Part shown: positions 26,579-35,676 of the stretch, piece by piece
How the letters are laid out: each line of letters opens with the position of its first letter
Numbering within the stretch: position 1 is the first letter of the stretch
Assembly (NCBI GenBank): GCA_003023405.1
Contig: PXST01000011.1
Span: 7,650 to 65,678 of the forward strand
From: Halobacteriales archaeon SW_8_68_21
Lineage (GTDB): Archaea > Halobacteriota > Halobacteria > Halobacteriales > Haloferacaceae
Direction of reading: 5' to 3'
Length of the DNA: 58,029 bases
Position numbers and translations under genes: made by a program
The notes under the pieces: generated by a model
The model's database searches: none
The model's input: the letters and a program-made list of their open reading frames with translations, nothing else
What the model was told of the DNA's origin: nothing

Positions 26579-27778
26579 ATGGAGTACGTTCAGGAGCGCG
26601 TGACAACGCTTCACGCGTTGACCGACCACCGGCCCGACGCCCCGACGGACCGCGCGGCGGTCGTCGTGCCGATGACCGAACGCGAGTATGGGACGCTTGC
26701 GGCCGACCGCGTGCTCTCGACGCTTGAGGCCGTCGACCCCGCCAGGGTGATCGTCCCGCTGCGGGCGTCCACCGACCGCGCCGGGCCGTTCGCCGACTGG
26801 CTCGACAGGTTCGACCTCGACGTCGAGACGCTGTGGTGTGACGGCCCCCGACTCGCGTCGCTGCTGGACGCTCGGGGTCTTGATGGCGACCGCGGCAAGG
26901 GCCGCGACGTGTGGCTCGCCCTAGGGCGCGCGCTCGACGAGGAGTTCGTCGTCGTCCACGACGCCGACACGAAGACCTACTCGCCGGCGTTCGTCGACCG
27001 GCTGTTGTTCCCGCTGGGCCGCGGGTACGCGTTCTCGAAGGGGTACTACGCCCGCGTCGAGGACGGCTCGCTGTACGGGCGGCTGTTCCGGCTGTTCTTC
27101 CGGCCGCTCGTCCGCGCGCTCGGCGACGCCGCGCCTGGGAGGGAGCCGGACGTGCTGCGGTATCTCTCGGCGTTCCGCTACGCGCTCGCCGGTGAGTTCG
27201 CGGCGACGAGCGACCTCGTCTCCCGGCTCCGCGTCCAGCGCGGCTGGGGGCTGGAGGTCGGGACGCTCGGCGAGGCGTTCGGGCACGCCGGCTTCGCCGA
27301 CAGCGCGCAGGTGGACTTGGGTCGCTACGAACACGACCACCGGTCGGTCGAGGGGCCGACCGGTCTGGCCGACATGAGCCGGGCGGTCGGCGAGGCGACG
27401 CTGCGCGCGGTCGAGGACGCTGGCGTCGACGTGCGCTACGACGGACTCTCCGAGCGCTACCGGGAGGCCGCCGAGACGCTGATCGACGGGTACGCCGCCG
27501 ACGCCGCGTTCAACGGGCTCTCCTACGACGCGGCCGACGAGCGCTCGCAGGTGGCGACCTACGCCGAGGCGCTCGACGAGCCCGGTGCCGACACCCGGCT
27601 CCCGGCGTGGGAGAACGCGCCGGTCGACCCCGACGAGGTCCGGGAGGCGACGCGGGGCGACCTCGACGCGGTTCGCGGGGACGACCGGAGCATCGACAGC
27701 GCCGGCGTCGAGGGCGACGCGGTCAGCGAAGCGGTGACCGACGACGGACAGACGAGGCCGGCCCCGAGTGAGGACTGA
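26579..27778 (+). CDS. Glycosyltransferase, GpgS/MpgS-like
   Basis: This 399-residue protein has a GT-A fold and resembles glucosyl- and mannosyl-3-phosphoglycerate synthases. The metal-binding motif HDAD is at 127-130 (VVVHDADTKTYSP), preceded by GDRGKGRDVWLALG. GYYARVEDGSLYGRLFRLFF and RVQRGWGLEVGTLGEAF are strong family blocks. In other organisms the product is a compatible solute or its precursor. The C-terminal 60 residues are acidic and not conserved-looking. It is followed 2 bp later by the next gene, so the two are co-transcribed. Confidence 0.8.
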   Translation: MEYVQERVTTLHALTDHRPDAPTDRAAVVVPMTEREYGTLAADRVLSTLEAVDPARVIVPLRASTDRAGPFADWLDRFDLDVETLWCDGPRLASLLDARGLDGDRGKGRDVWLALGRALDEEFVVVHDADTKTYSPAFVDRLLFPLGRGYAFSKGYYARVEDGSLYGRLFRLFFRPLVRALGDAAPGREPDVLRYLSAFRYALAGEFAATSDLVSRLRVQRGWGLEVGTLGEAFGHAGFADSAQVDLGRYEHDHRSVEGPTGLADMSRAVGEATLRAVEDAGVDVRYDGLSERYREAAETLIDGYAADAAFNGLSYDAADERSQVATYAEALDEPGADTRLPAWENAPVDPDEVREATRGDLDAVRGDDRSIDSAGVEGDAVSEAVTDDGQTRPAPSED

Positions 27779-27780
27779 CG

Positions 27781-28311
27781 ATGGCCGGCGGAAGCGGTCC
27801 GAGCGTCGCCGCCCGCGACGATCTCGCCGGCATCGTCGACCTGTTCGGGTGGCTCACCCGGAGGGAACTCTCAGAGGCGCTCTCCGAACTGGCGTTCAAA
27901 CGGCGCGCCGAGGTCGACGAGGCGGCCATCGACGCCGCCATCAACCTCGCAGTCGCGGAGTACGCGCTCGTGCCGGCCCCAGAGGGGGCGCTCTCCGGCG
28001 ACGACGAGGCGGACGAACCGGCGGACGGGAGCGCGCTCGCGGTCGGCCCGGCCGCGTTCCCGACGCTCCCGGAGGGGGCCGAGGACCTCCCGCACATCCT
28101 CGACATCCCGGACCGCTCGGTCGACCGCGAGGCGCTCGCGGACGCGGGTCTTGACCGACTCCGCCGGGAGGCGGTCGACGCGATAGACGACGGCGACGCC
28201 GACCGTCTGGAGACGCTCGCCGACGTGACCTACGACGTGGAGGCGTGGGCCCCGGTCGACGTGGGACCGGTGCGAACGCGGATCGTCGCAGAACTCGACG
28301 GCGAAGGGTGA
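27781..28311 (+). CDS. Conserved haloarchaeal protein of unknown function
   Basis: This 176-residue acidic protein has helical blocks AGIVDLFGWLTRRELSEALS (17-36) and FKRRAEVDEAAIDAAINLAV, then VGPAAFPTLPEGAEDLPHIL and DVTYDVEAWAPVDVGPVRTR. It belongs to a family I recall only as haloarchaeal domains of unknown function. The winged-helix-like start suggests a regulator, but that is a guess. It is in an operon with the glycosyltransferase. Confidence 0.65.
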   Translation: MAGGSGPSVAARDDLAGIVDLFGWLTRRELSEALSELAFKRRAEVDEAAIDAAINLAVAEYALVPAPEGALSGDDEADEPADGSALAVGPAAFPTLPEGAEDLPHILDIPDRSVDREALADAGLDRLRREAVDAIDDGDADRLETLADVTYDVEAWAPVDVGPVRTRIVAELDGEG

Positions 28312-28436
28312 GAAACGGCGCGCGAGGGACTCGTAGGCGATCGAACAATAAGAGAGGCGTCGGTCCGAGACCGGATTCTCACAGTCGGAACATCTGAGCG
28401 CTTTTTAACAGATTGTGGTGGCGACGTGGGAATGTG

Positions 28437-28673
28437 ATGGATGACGGGAACACATTCGGCCCGCGTACAGCCTCCAGACGCAGCTTCCTCTCTGCGACGG
28501 CTGCGTTGGGGACCGTCGGACTGGCGGGATGCGGTGCCCCGCAGTCGGACGCCAGCAACGCCGCGGGGTCCGAGGGCGGGGACGACGGCGGCGAGGCGGC
28601 CCAGCAGGTCGACCATCGACCTCGACGAGCGGGACGGCGTGATCAAATGGATCTCGCGGGATACGAGGGCTAA
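28437..28673 (+). pseudogene. Truncated Tat lipoprotein (signal peptide plus fragment)
   Basis: The gene has a TATA-like tttttaaca about 30 nt upstream and an ATG start. An excellent Tat lipoprotein signal follows: ASRRSFLSATAALGTVGLAG with lipobox cysteine C, then a Ser/Gly/Asp linker. After GEAAQQ, only about 22 residues without protein character remain before the stop. In a neighbouring frame the stretch IDLDERDGVIKWISRDTRAN looks more protein-like, so most of the mature domain seems to be deleted and the frame lost. It was probably a substrate-binding lipoprotein. Confidence 0.6.
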
Positions 28674-28708
28674 TTTTCGGAAACGCGACCCTTCTCGGCC
28701 CCGCCTAC

Positions 28709-29161
28709 CTACCCGGAGAACTCGGATTCGCTCACCCGGACGACGACGGTCTCGTCGACATCGCGGAGGTCGTACTCGGGGGTTTCGCCCTGTCGCCGCT
28801 GGACGAACAGCGGCTCGACCGGGCGGCCATCGATGAGGCCGAACACCTTCAGCCGCTGGTCGGTCTCCTCGGGGGGAACGTCGCCGTCGCGGACCTCGCG
28901 GGCGAGGTCCCGCGAGAGCCACTCGTCGGGCGAGACGGACGGCTCCAACACCAGCGCCTCCTCGACGAAGCGGGCGAGATACCAGTCGAGGTCGTTCAAA
29001 AGCGAGACGGCGGCCCCGAGGCTCACCGTATCGACGGCGACGCTGTTCTCGAACGGCTCCTCGATCCGGTAGGTGGCGAGCGCGTCCCGCGCGGTCTCGC
29101 GGGAGAGCAGCTCGTAGGAGAGCTCCACGTCCGGGTCGCCGAGGAGACACGCCCGCGTCAC
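28709..29161 (-). CDS. DUF5804-like haloarchaeal protein
   Basis: This 150-residue soluble protein starts VTRACLLGDPDVELSYELLS and contains NSVAVDTVSLGAAVSLLNDL and FVEEALVLEPSVSPDEWLSR. It fits a conserved haloarchaeal family that I associate with DUF5804; no function is known. GTG 29161 is the start that leaves 47 bp to the SDR gene; the longer open frame (to 29350) reads into that gene. It is probably co-transcribed with the SDR gene. Confidence 0.65.
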   Translation of the reverse strand: MTRACLLGDPDVELSYELLSRETARDALATYRIEEPFENSVAVDTVSLGAAVSLLNDLDWYLARFVEEALVLEPSVSPDEWLSRDLAREVRDGDVPPEETDQRLKVFGLIDGRPVEPLFVQRRQGETPEYDLRDVDETVVVRVSESEFSG

Positions 29162-29208
29162 ACGTCGGCGGTCGCGCGGCGCGGTAAAATCGGTTGCGGT
29201 CGGTGACG

Positions 29209-29925
29209 CTACCACGAGATCCGCTCGCGGTCCTTCCAGAGGTGGCCGGCGGGGCTCCCAGGCGCGAACCGCGCGAGCCAGACCGGCGTCTCCGCGCCCT
29301 TCGACGGCGTCCGAGGCGCTTCGTCGCCGCCCATGTCCGTCCGAACCCACCCGGGAGAGACCGCGTTCGCGATGAGCCCGTCGTCACCGTACTCGCCGTC
29401 GAGGTACGCTGTCAGTCCGCCGACGCCGACCTTCGAGAGCCGGTAGGCCGGATAGCCGCCGTCCATCCGTCCCTCGGTGAACCGCCCCAGTCCCGACGAG
29501 AGCGTCACGACGCGGCCGCCAACCCCGTCGGTGAGCAGCGGCAGCGCGTGCTTGGTCACGGCGACCGGCCCCCGGAGGTTCACGGCCGTCGTCCGGTCGA
29601 AGTCGGCGAGGCTCATCTCGTGGAGCGGTCCAGACCGCGGGAACACGCCCGCGTTGTTCACGAGGAGGTCGAGCGCTCCCCGTTCGCGTTCGATCTGGTC
29701 GACGGCGTCCCGGACCTCGTCGTCCTCGGTCACGTCCAGCCGGACCGCGTGCTGGTCCGCGGCGGTGACGTCGTCGGGGTCGCGCGCGCCGGCGTAGACG
29801 GTCGCTCCAAGATCGGTCAGCTTCGCGGCGATCTCGGCCCCGATCCCGCGGGTCGCGCCCGTGACGAGGGCCACGTCGTCGGTCAGGTCGGTCTTAATAT
29901 CGACGCCGTTCGGCGTGTCTGCCAT
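29209..29925 (-). CDS. Short-chain dehydrogenase/reductase
   Basis: This 238-residue NAD(P)-dependent oxidoreductase is a classical SDR: cofactor loop TGATRGIG (22-29), NNAG (90-93), active-site serine in TLSSG (143-144) and YRLSK with Y161 and K165. The C-terminal SPGWVRTDMGG is the usual motif after the active site. The substrate is unknown; such enzymes are often annotated carbonyl reductase-like. It lies upstream of the DUF5804-like gene, in the same direction. Confidence 0.9.
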   Translation of the reverse strand: MADTPNGVDIKTDLTDDVALVTGATRGIGAEIAAKLTDLGATVYAGARDPDDVTAADQHAVRLDVTEDDEVRDAVDQIERERGALDLLVNNAGVFPRSGPLHEMSLADFDRTTAVNLRGPVAVTKHALPLLTDGVGGRVVTLSSGLGRFTEGRMDGGYPAYRLSKVGVGGLTAYLDGEYGDDGLIANAVSPGWVRTDMGGDEAPRTPSKGAETPVWLARFAPGSPAGHLWKDRERISW

Positions 29926-30005
29926 GTTGATCGGTACGACGCGTCGAAAGTAGAAACCCGGGGTCGGTCGGCCTCGGACCCGCGACCGCTCGGAACGGAC
30001 CGCTC

Positions 30006-31208
30006 TCAGAACGTCGAGACGTCGCCCTCGATTACGCTGCGGGTCACGTCGGTGACGTTCGCCAGCTCGTCGTCGACGATGGCGAGGACGTCCGCTTCGA
30101 TGTCGCCCAGTTCGACGCCCTCCTCGGTGACGATCTGCGCGTCGGCGACGTGCGGCTCGTCGATCGGCCGACCGATCTGCGAGAGCAGTCGGACCTGAAG
30201 ATCGCGGATGCCGTCGATCTCCGCAGTGACGGACTCGGCGACGCGCGTCGACAGCAGGTTGTAGATCTTCCCAATGTGGTTGACGGGGTTCTTCCCGGAG
30301 GTCGCCTCCATCGACATCGGGCGGTTCGGCGTGATGAGGCCGTTCGCGCGGTTGCCGCGGCCGACCGAGCCGTCGTCGCCCTGCTCCGCGGAGGTACCGG
30401 TGACGGTGAGGTAGACGGACCCCTCGTCGTAGTCGTCCGCGGTGTTGACCTCCACGTTGACCTCGCGGTCGGTGTACCCGCGGGCGAGGTCGTCGACGTA
30501 CTCGCGGACGTTCTCGACCGCGTCGTCGTACTCCTCTAAGCCGTCGACGTGGGCGTCGACCATCGCGGCAGCGACGGTGATGTCGATCCGGTCGCCCTCG
30601 CGTTTGCCCATGATCTTCACGTCGGGACCGAGTTCGGGATGGTCGTCGTGGTACGGCCCGTTGAGCGCGCTTTCTGCCTCGCGGACGATAGTCTCCGTCT
30701 CCGTAAGCGGCGCGTGGCCGACGCCGAAGGAGGTGTCGTTGGCCATCGGCACCTGCTGGGTCTCTTCACCGAAGACATCTTGGAGGTCGCCGGAGCCCTC
30801 GCCGAGCTTGGCGTCGACGACGATGTCGGTGCCGTACTCCAGTTCCGGGATCGCCTCGGAAAGGTAGTCGCGGGCGGCCGCGAGCGCGGTCGAGTCGACC
30901 GGGAGCTGTTCGCCGTCGTACTCCCTCGTGGCGCGGCCGACGATGAGGATGTAGATCGGTTCGACGACCTCGCCGCCGCCGAACGCGGGCGCGGCGCGGC
31001 CGGCGACCAGCTGCGTCTCGTCGGTGTTGTAGTGGAGTACCTTGCCGACGCGGTCCAGATAGAGCTGCGAGAGCGCCCGCGAGACCGACTCCGCGACGCC
31101 GTCGCAGATCGAGTCGGGGTGGCCGATCCCCTTTCGCTCGACAATCTCGACCTCCTGATCCTCGACCGCCTGCCGGTCGAGGCGACTGACCTGTATGTTT
31201 TGGTCCAT
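30006..31208 (-). CDS. metK: Archaeal S-adenosylmethionine synthetase
   Basis: This 400-residue enzyme makes SAM from methionine and ATP. It is of the archaeal type: [18 protein letters not shown] near the N-terminus, [20 protein letters not shown], and [20 protein letters not shown] and [15 protein letters not shown] in the C-terminal half. ATG 31208 starts [11 protein letters not shown]; a gttatacc TATA-like box lies about 27 nt upstream. The 194 bp before it hold a small inverted repeat (gaacgtctgatgttc, about 31259-31273) but no gene. Transcribed alone. Confidence 0.95.
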   Translation of the reverse strand: MDQNIQVSRLDRQAVEDQEVEIVERKGIGHPDSICDGVAESVSRALSQLYLDRVGKVLHYNTDETQLVAGRAAPAFGGGEVVEPIYILIVGRATREYDGEQLPVDSTALAAARDYLSEAIPELEYGTDIVVDAKLGEGSGDLQDVFGEETQQVPMANDTSFGVGHAPLTETETIVREAESALNGPYHDDHPELGPDVKIMGKREGDRIDITVAAAMVDAHVDGLEEYDDAVENVREYVDDLARGYTDREVNVEVNTADDYDEGSVYLTVTGTSAEQGDDGSVGRGNRANGLITPNRPMSMEATSGKNPVNHIGKIYNLLSTRVAESVTAEIDGIRDLQVRLLSQIGRPIDEPHVADAQIVTEEGVELGDIEADVLAIVDDELANVTDVTRSVIEGDVSTF

Positions 31209-31402
31209 TGCCGGCGAATACTCCGTGGGCGACGGTATAACTTGCGGAAACCACCAGGGAACGTCTGATGTTCCGAGGTTATGCGAACAGTAATATTTGA
31301 CTCCGAACGGCGGACCTGCGACGGGAACTCGGAGCGGCGGGTCTGCGACGAAGGTTCCTCCCGCGGGCGAGACCGGCGGCGCGGCGGTCGACCGCCGCTT
31401 CC

Positions 31403-32524
31403 TCAGCGGATCGCCTCGGACGCCTCCCCCATCACGTCGAGCGCCTCCCGGAGCTGTGCCTCGTCGGTCGCGTACGAGATCCGCGCGTGGCCTGCCCCGC
31501 CCTCGCCGAACGCCTCGCCGGGAACGACCACCACGCCGCGGTCGAGACACTCGTCGACGAACCCGTCGGGGACGCGAGGCATCGCGTAGAACGCCCCCTG
31601 TGGCGTCGGGCAGTCGAGACCGATCTCGTCGAAGCCGTCGAGGAGGAGGTCGCGGCGACGCCGGAAGGAGTCGGTCATCTCCTCGACCACGTCGCGGTCG
31701 CCGCGAAGCGCGGCCTCCGCGGCGTACTGCGCCGGAGCGGACGCACAGGCCTGCGCGTACTGGTGGACGCGGAGCATGCGCTCGACGCGCTCCGTCGCGC
31801 CGTACACCCAGCCGAGCCGCCAGCCCGTCATCGAGAACAGCTTCGAGGCGGAGTTGACGACCACGACGTTGTCCGTCTCAGCGAACTCGATCGGCGACCG
31901 GTGTTCGCCGTCGAAGACGGTGTACTCGTACACCTCGTCGGAGACGCAGAGCACGTCGTGTTCGTCGGCGATGCGGGCGAACTCGCGCACGTCTCTCTCG
32001 GAGGAGACCGCGCCCGTGGGATTGCCGGGTGAGTTCACGACGAACGCCGCGGTGTCGTCGGTGATCGCCGCCTCGATCGCCGCCGGGTCGATCGTGAGGT
32101 CGTCGCGAAGCGGCACGGGGACCGGCTCGCCGCCGGTCAGCTTCGTCAGCGCGTCGTAGGAGACGAACCCGGGGTCCGGGATCAGCACCTCGTCGCCCGC
32201 GTCGACGTGCGCCTCCAGCGCGATGTGGAGCGCCTCGCTGCCGCCGGCCGTCGCGATGACATCGCTCGGGTCGAGCTGGATCCCTTGGTCGGCGCGGTGT
32301 TTCTCGGCGATCGCCTCCCGCAGCGACGGGGTCCCCTTGTTCTCGGTGTAGGCGTCGGCCTTTCCGGACTCGATGGCGTCGACGGCGGCCCGGCGCGCGT
32401 GGTCCGGCGTCGGGAAGTCCGGCTGGCCCAGCCCGAGGTTGATCGCGTCGTCGCCGGCCGCCTCGAACACCTCTCGGATCCCGCTTATTGAGATCCGCTC
32501 GACCCTGTCGGAGAACGTCGTCAT
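31403..32524 (-). CDS. Class I/II PLP aminotransferase (aspartate aminotransferase-like)
   Basis: This 373-residue enzyme is a fold-type I aminotransferase. The PLP lysine is K228 (VVNSASKLFSMTGWRLGWV), with N168 in NSPGNPTG and D196 in CVSDEVYEY contacting the cofactor. The C-terminal PQGAFYAMPRVP and GHARISYATDE complete the fold. Haloarchaea have several paralogues and this one is best called aspartate/aromatic aminotransferase-like. ATG 32524 is chosen (MTTFSDRVERI); 13 more codons are open upstream. Confidence 0.9.
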   Translation of the reverse strand: MTTFSDRVERISISGIREVFEAAGDDAINLGLGQPDFPTPDHARRAAVDAIESGKADAYTENKGTPSLREAIAEKHRADQGIQLDPSDVIATAGGSEALHIALEAHVDAGDEVLIPDPGFVSYDALTKLTGGEPVPVPLRDDLTIDPAAIEAAITDDTAAFVVNSPGNPTGAVSSERDVREFARIADEHDVLCVSDEVYEYTVFDGEHRSPIEFAETDNVVVVNSASKLFSMTGWRLGWVYGATERVERMLRVHQYAQACASAPAQYAAEAALRGDRDVVEEMTDSFRRRRDLLLDGFDEIGLDCPTPQGAFYAMPRVPDGFVDECLDRGVVVVPGEAFGEGGAGHARISYATDEAQLREALDVMGEASEAIR

Positions 32525-32596
32525 ACTCGTGTGGGCGCGCCGCCGAGAGTTAGTTCTTGTCACGTCGTTTCGGTCGACGACCCGGGACTTCCCGTC

Positions 32597-33661
32597 TCAC
32601 CATCGCCGTCGCTCCCACACCGGCCGACGGCCTTCCCGGCTCGCTTCGTGCCGGAGTCGGCCGTCCGCGTCGGTCGGCAGCCCGAACCGGCCCTTGAGGA
32701 CGCTCGGTACCTCCTCCGGCCGGGCGCGCAACAGCGCGTCGTCGACCGCGCGGAGTCGGAGCATCGGCCGCCCCGGTCCCATCGGGACCTTGATCGACTC
32801 GATCAGCTCCCGCTCGACGAGCGCCCGTCGGTCGCGGGTGAACTCCTGTGCCGGGGCGATCCCGACCCCCTTGGTCCCGACCCACCTGCGGAGGTCGCGG
32901 AAGAGGTGGTCGTGTCGCGCCGCGAGCGCGACGAGCAGCGTCCGGTCCGAGGGCTCGCCCGTGCGACCGAACTCGCCGGGCGCGATCGATTTCAGCACAG
33001 CGGCCACGTCGTCGGCGAAGCGGTCGTCGAGGATCTCGCGCGCCGCGGCGACCAGTCGCCGCCGCGAGGGCATCCCGACCGAGGCGGCCGTCGCCGCGTC
33101 GAATCGCGTCTCGGCGACGGCGGTCCCGTCGAACGTCTCCCGCGCGCCGGTCGCGGAGGCGGCCCCGGAGTCGTCGTCGGCCACCGTTGTCGCGAGCGTC
33201 CGATCCCCGGGAGGACCGACGACCGCGTCGACCCGGTCGGGACTCGCGAACAGCGTGCCGCCGGTGCCGTGATCGAGCGCCCGGCCGGCGCGGACCCGGA
33301 TCGCGTCCGTTTCGGCCGCCTCGGCGACCGCTGTACCGAGGACGAGCGCCCGGGAGAGCGCGTCGACGACGCCGGGTCGGCACGCGACTCGCCACGGCGG
33401 TCCCGACGACCGCTCGCGAGCCGCCAGAATCGACGGCAGCAGCCGGATCGGAACGCCGACCGCGACGACCCCGGAGCGGTCGGAGAGGGCCGCCTCGACC
33501 GCTTCGGCGAGCGGGTCGTCGTCTCGGGGGAAGCGGTCGGCGACTTCCGTCGCGTCACCGGTGGCGGGGAGAGCGCCGCTGGAGGCGGCGGTGTCGGTTG
33601 TGGCGTCGGTGTCGGTTGCGGCGTCCGGAGCGGTCTCGGCCCCGCTGTCGTCGTCGACCAC
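32597..33661 (-). CDS. TbsP-like transcriptional regulator
   Basis: This 354-residue protein has a C-terminal winged-helix-like segment, FRDLRRWVGTKGVGIAPAQE then ERELIESIKVPMGPGRPMLR, which matches haloarchaeal TbsP (DUF5821-like) regulators. The middle part (LAEAVEAALSDRSGVVAVGV, VRAGRALDHGTGGTLFASPD) is an alpha/beta sensor-like domain. The first 45 residues are an acidic Thr/Asp linker not seen in the family, so the true start may be further in. GTG 33661 is the earliest start that does not run into trmI. TbsP proteins sit upstream of stress or metabolic genes, but the target here is unknown. Confidence 0.6.
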   Translation of the reverse strand: MVDDDSGAETAPDAATDTDATTDTAASSGALPATGDATEVADRFPRDDDPLAEAVEAALSDRSGVVAVGVPIRLLPSILAARERSSGPPWRVACRPGVVDALSRALVLGTAVAEAAETDAIRVRAGRALDHGTGGTLFASPDRVDAVVGPPGDRTLATTVADDDSGAASATGARETFDGTAVAETRFDAATAASVGMPSRRRLVAAAREILDDRFADDVAAVLKSIAPGEFGRTGEPSDRTLLVALAARHDHLFRDLRRWVGTKGVGIAPAQEFTRDRRALVERELIESIKVPMGPGRPMLRLRAVDDALLRARPEEVPSVLKGRFGLPTDADGRLRHEASREGRRPVWERRRW

Positions 33662-33701
33662 ATCGACGGTGACAGCCGCGACCCGAAAGAGCGTTGCGGC
33701 G

Positions 33702-34442
33702 TCAGGGCGCTCGCGCGAACACGAGGTAGCCCGTGTGGCCGACGCCGGCAGTAGAGGGGCGCGAGCCGCGGTCGGAGAAGTCCATCTCGCGCTGGATCGT
33801 TTCGAGCGTCTCGACCCCGTCGAAGCCCGCCTCGCGGGCGGCGAGGGCCGCCTCCCGGGTCCCCTCCACGAACGGGGAGTAGACGGCGAGGCGACCGCCG
33901 GGGGCGAGCAGTTCGTCCGCGCGCTCAACCACGGCCGGGGCGTCGCCGGTGTCGAGCGTCAGCGCGTCGAACGGCTCGCCGTCGGCGAGCGCATCCAGCT
34001 CCTCGGTGAGGTCGCCGGTCCGCACCTCGACGCGGTCGGCGACGTCCGCGGTCGCCATGTTCTCGCGGGCGACCTCGGCGAACTCGGGGTCGACCTCGTA
34101 GGTGGTGACCTCGGCACCGGCGCGGCCGAGGTACGCGGCGAGGATGCCCGTCCCCGTGCCGGCGTCGAGGACCCGGTCGCCGCCGGACGCGCCGGTGTGG
34201 CCCATCACCAGCCCCACGTCGCGGGGCATCATTGGCGCGCCTGTGCGTTCGAGGTGATTGAACAGGTCCGGCCCGCGGAGCGCGCGGACCTCGAAGACGG
34301 TGCCGAGGTGGGTCTCGACCTCGTCACCGGCCGCGACGTCCTCGGGGACCTCGATCACGCCGAGGTCGGTGCCGAACTCCTCGCCCGGCTCCAGTAGGTA
34401 CTCCCGGTCCTCGTGGACGAGCAGGTACGCGGCGTCCGTCAC
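33702..34442 (-). CDS. trmI: tRNA (adenine-N1)-methyltransferase TrmI
   Basis: This 246-residue SAM-dependent enzyme methylates N1 of adenine 57/58 in tRNA. The SAM motif I is VLDAGTGTGILAAYLG, followed by EVTTYEVDPEFAEVARENM. The N-terminal beta domain and the linker RRGP-type block (ALRGPDLFNHLERTGAPMMP) match archaeal TrmI. GTG 34442 overlaps the nac stop (GTGA), so the two genes are coupled. Confidence 0.92.
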   Translation of the reverse strand: MTDAAYLLVHEDREYLLEPGEEFGTDLGVIEVPEDVAAGDEVETHLGTVFEVRALRGPDLFNHLERTGAPMMPRDVGLVMGHTGASGGDRVLDAGTGTGILAAYLGRAGAEVTTYEVDPEFAEVARENMATADVADRVEVRTGDLTEELDALADGEPFDALTLDTGDAPAVVERADELLAPGGRLAVYSPFVEGTREAALAAREAGFDGVETLETIQREMDFSDRGSRPSTAGVGHTGYLVFARAP

Positions 34443-34852
34443 TGCAGGTTCGAGATCGCCCGGGCCGGCTCGCCGTTGGCCGCCTCCAGCGCCTCTCGGG
34501 CGTCCGCCTTCGAGCCGCCGGCCTGCTCGGCGACGAGCCTGACGTCCTCCTCGGGGATCCTCTCGTCCGCGTCGTCGCCGTCGTCGAGGGCCGGGTCGTC
34601 CGCGTCGCCCTCGACTACGGTCGCGCCACCGCCCGCGCCCGCGTCGGCGACCGGGTCCGGCGAGCCGACGATCTGGTAGGTCTCCTGCCCCTGGGCGTCC
34701 ATCTTGGTGACCTGCGCGCCGTCGAAGACGAGGTCGTCGCCGTCGGCCGTCTCGATGACGACCCGTTCGGCGTCGAGCTCCTCGACGTCGATCCCCATCT
34801 GTTTCATCATCTGTTTCATCTTTCGCGGGTTCATGCCGCCGCCTCCGAACAT
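34439..34852 (-). CDS. nac: Nascent polypeptide-associated complex protein
   Basis: This 137-residue archaeal NAC binds new chains at the ribosome exit. It has the N-terminal MFGGGGMNPRKMKQMMKQMG, the NAC domain (VVIETADGDDLVFDGAQVTK), an acidic linker and a C-terminal UBA domain (IPEEDVRLVAEQAGGSKADA then EPARAISNLQ). ATG 34852 is the conserved start; 14 extra codons are open upstream. The nac-trmI pair is common in haloarchaea. Confidence 0.93.
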   Translation of the reverse strand: MFGGGGMNPRKMKQMMKQMGIDVEELDAERVVIETADGDDLVFDGAQVTKMDAQGQETYQIVGSPDPVADAGAGGGATVVEGDADDPALDDGDDADERIPEEDVRLVAEQAGGSKADAREALEAANGEPARAISNLQ

Positions 34853-34971
34853 GGTCGTCGGTTCGGCCGGAAGACACAAAAAGGGTGTCGACACGGGGCG
34901 AACGGCGGCTCCTCGGTGGCCGGTTCCGGCGGAGACGGCGGTTTGATACGTCCGGCCGGCGTCGTCGGGAT

Positions 34972-35676
34972 ATGTCCCTCGCGGACCATACCTGGCCGGA
35001 GCTGGGCGACGCGCTGTCGCCCGGCTCCGTCGCGCTCGTTCCGCTCGGATCGACCGAACAGCACGGCCCGCACCTACCGCTGGCGACCGACCACCTGATC
35101 GCCGAGGCGCTCGTCCCCGGGACGATGTGGGTCGACCCGCCCGAGTTCCGCGACTACGTCGAGTCGTTCACCCGAAATCTCGCGTACCACGGCGTCGACC
35201 GCGTGGTGTTCGTCAATGCCCACGGCGGTAACGTCCAGCACCTCCGGGAGGTCGGCCGACGGCTCCACGAGGACGAGGTCGCCTACGCCGTCGAGTGGAT
35301 GTGGGACGAGTCGATCCCGGAGCTGGTCGACGACCTGTTCGAGCGCAACGGCCCCCACGCCGGGCCGAAGGAGACGGCGATGATCACCCACATCGCGCCC
35401 GACCTCGTCCGCGAGGACCGGCTCGAAGACGCCCGCGACGGCGGGCTCGTCGACCTTGACGACGCCGACGTGACCGTCCACGGTGCGCGCACTTTCTACG
35501 ACGCGATCGACAACTCCGCGAACGGGGCGTTTGGCGACCCGACCGACGTGACGCCCGAGAAGAGCGAACGCCTGTTCGAGGCCGCGGCGGACCGACTCGT
35601 CCGGCTGGCCGAGTGGATTGGCGAGCGCGACCGCGACGCACTGTTCCCGGAGCCGCGAGTGGAGCGCGAGGATTAA
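34972..35676 (+). CDS. Creatininase-family amidohydrolase (ArfB-like), internal in-frame deletion
   Basis: This 234-residue metal-dependent protein of the creatininase family has the signature GSTEQHGPHLPLATDHLIAE, whose Glu, His and Asp bind metal, and VFVNAHGGNVQHLREVG. Family members normally have about 35-38 more residues between TDxxxAEA and the GTxW strand, including an H-x2-F-P-G-T loop. Here AEAL runs straight into VPGTMWVDPP near 35113. In archaea, creatininase-family ArfB deformylates a pyrimidine precursor of folate, riboflavin and F420; the neighbours mptE and folP fit that role. Activity of the shortened form is doubtful. Confidence 0.75.
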   Translation: MSLADHTWPELGDALSPGSVALVPLGSTEQHGPHLPLATDHLIAEALVPGTMWVDPPEFRDYVESFTRNLAYHGVDRVVFVNAHGGNVQHLREVGRRLHEDEVAYAVEWMWDESIPELVDDLFERNGPHAGPKETAMITHIAPDLVREDRLEDARDGGLVDLDDADVTVHGARTFYDAIDNSANGAFGDPTDVTPEKSERLFEAAADRLVRLAEWIGERDRDALFPEPRVERED

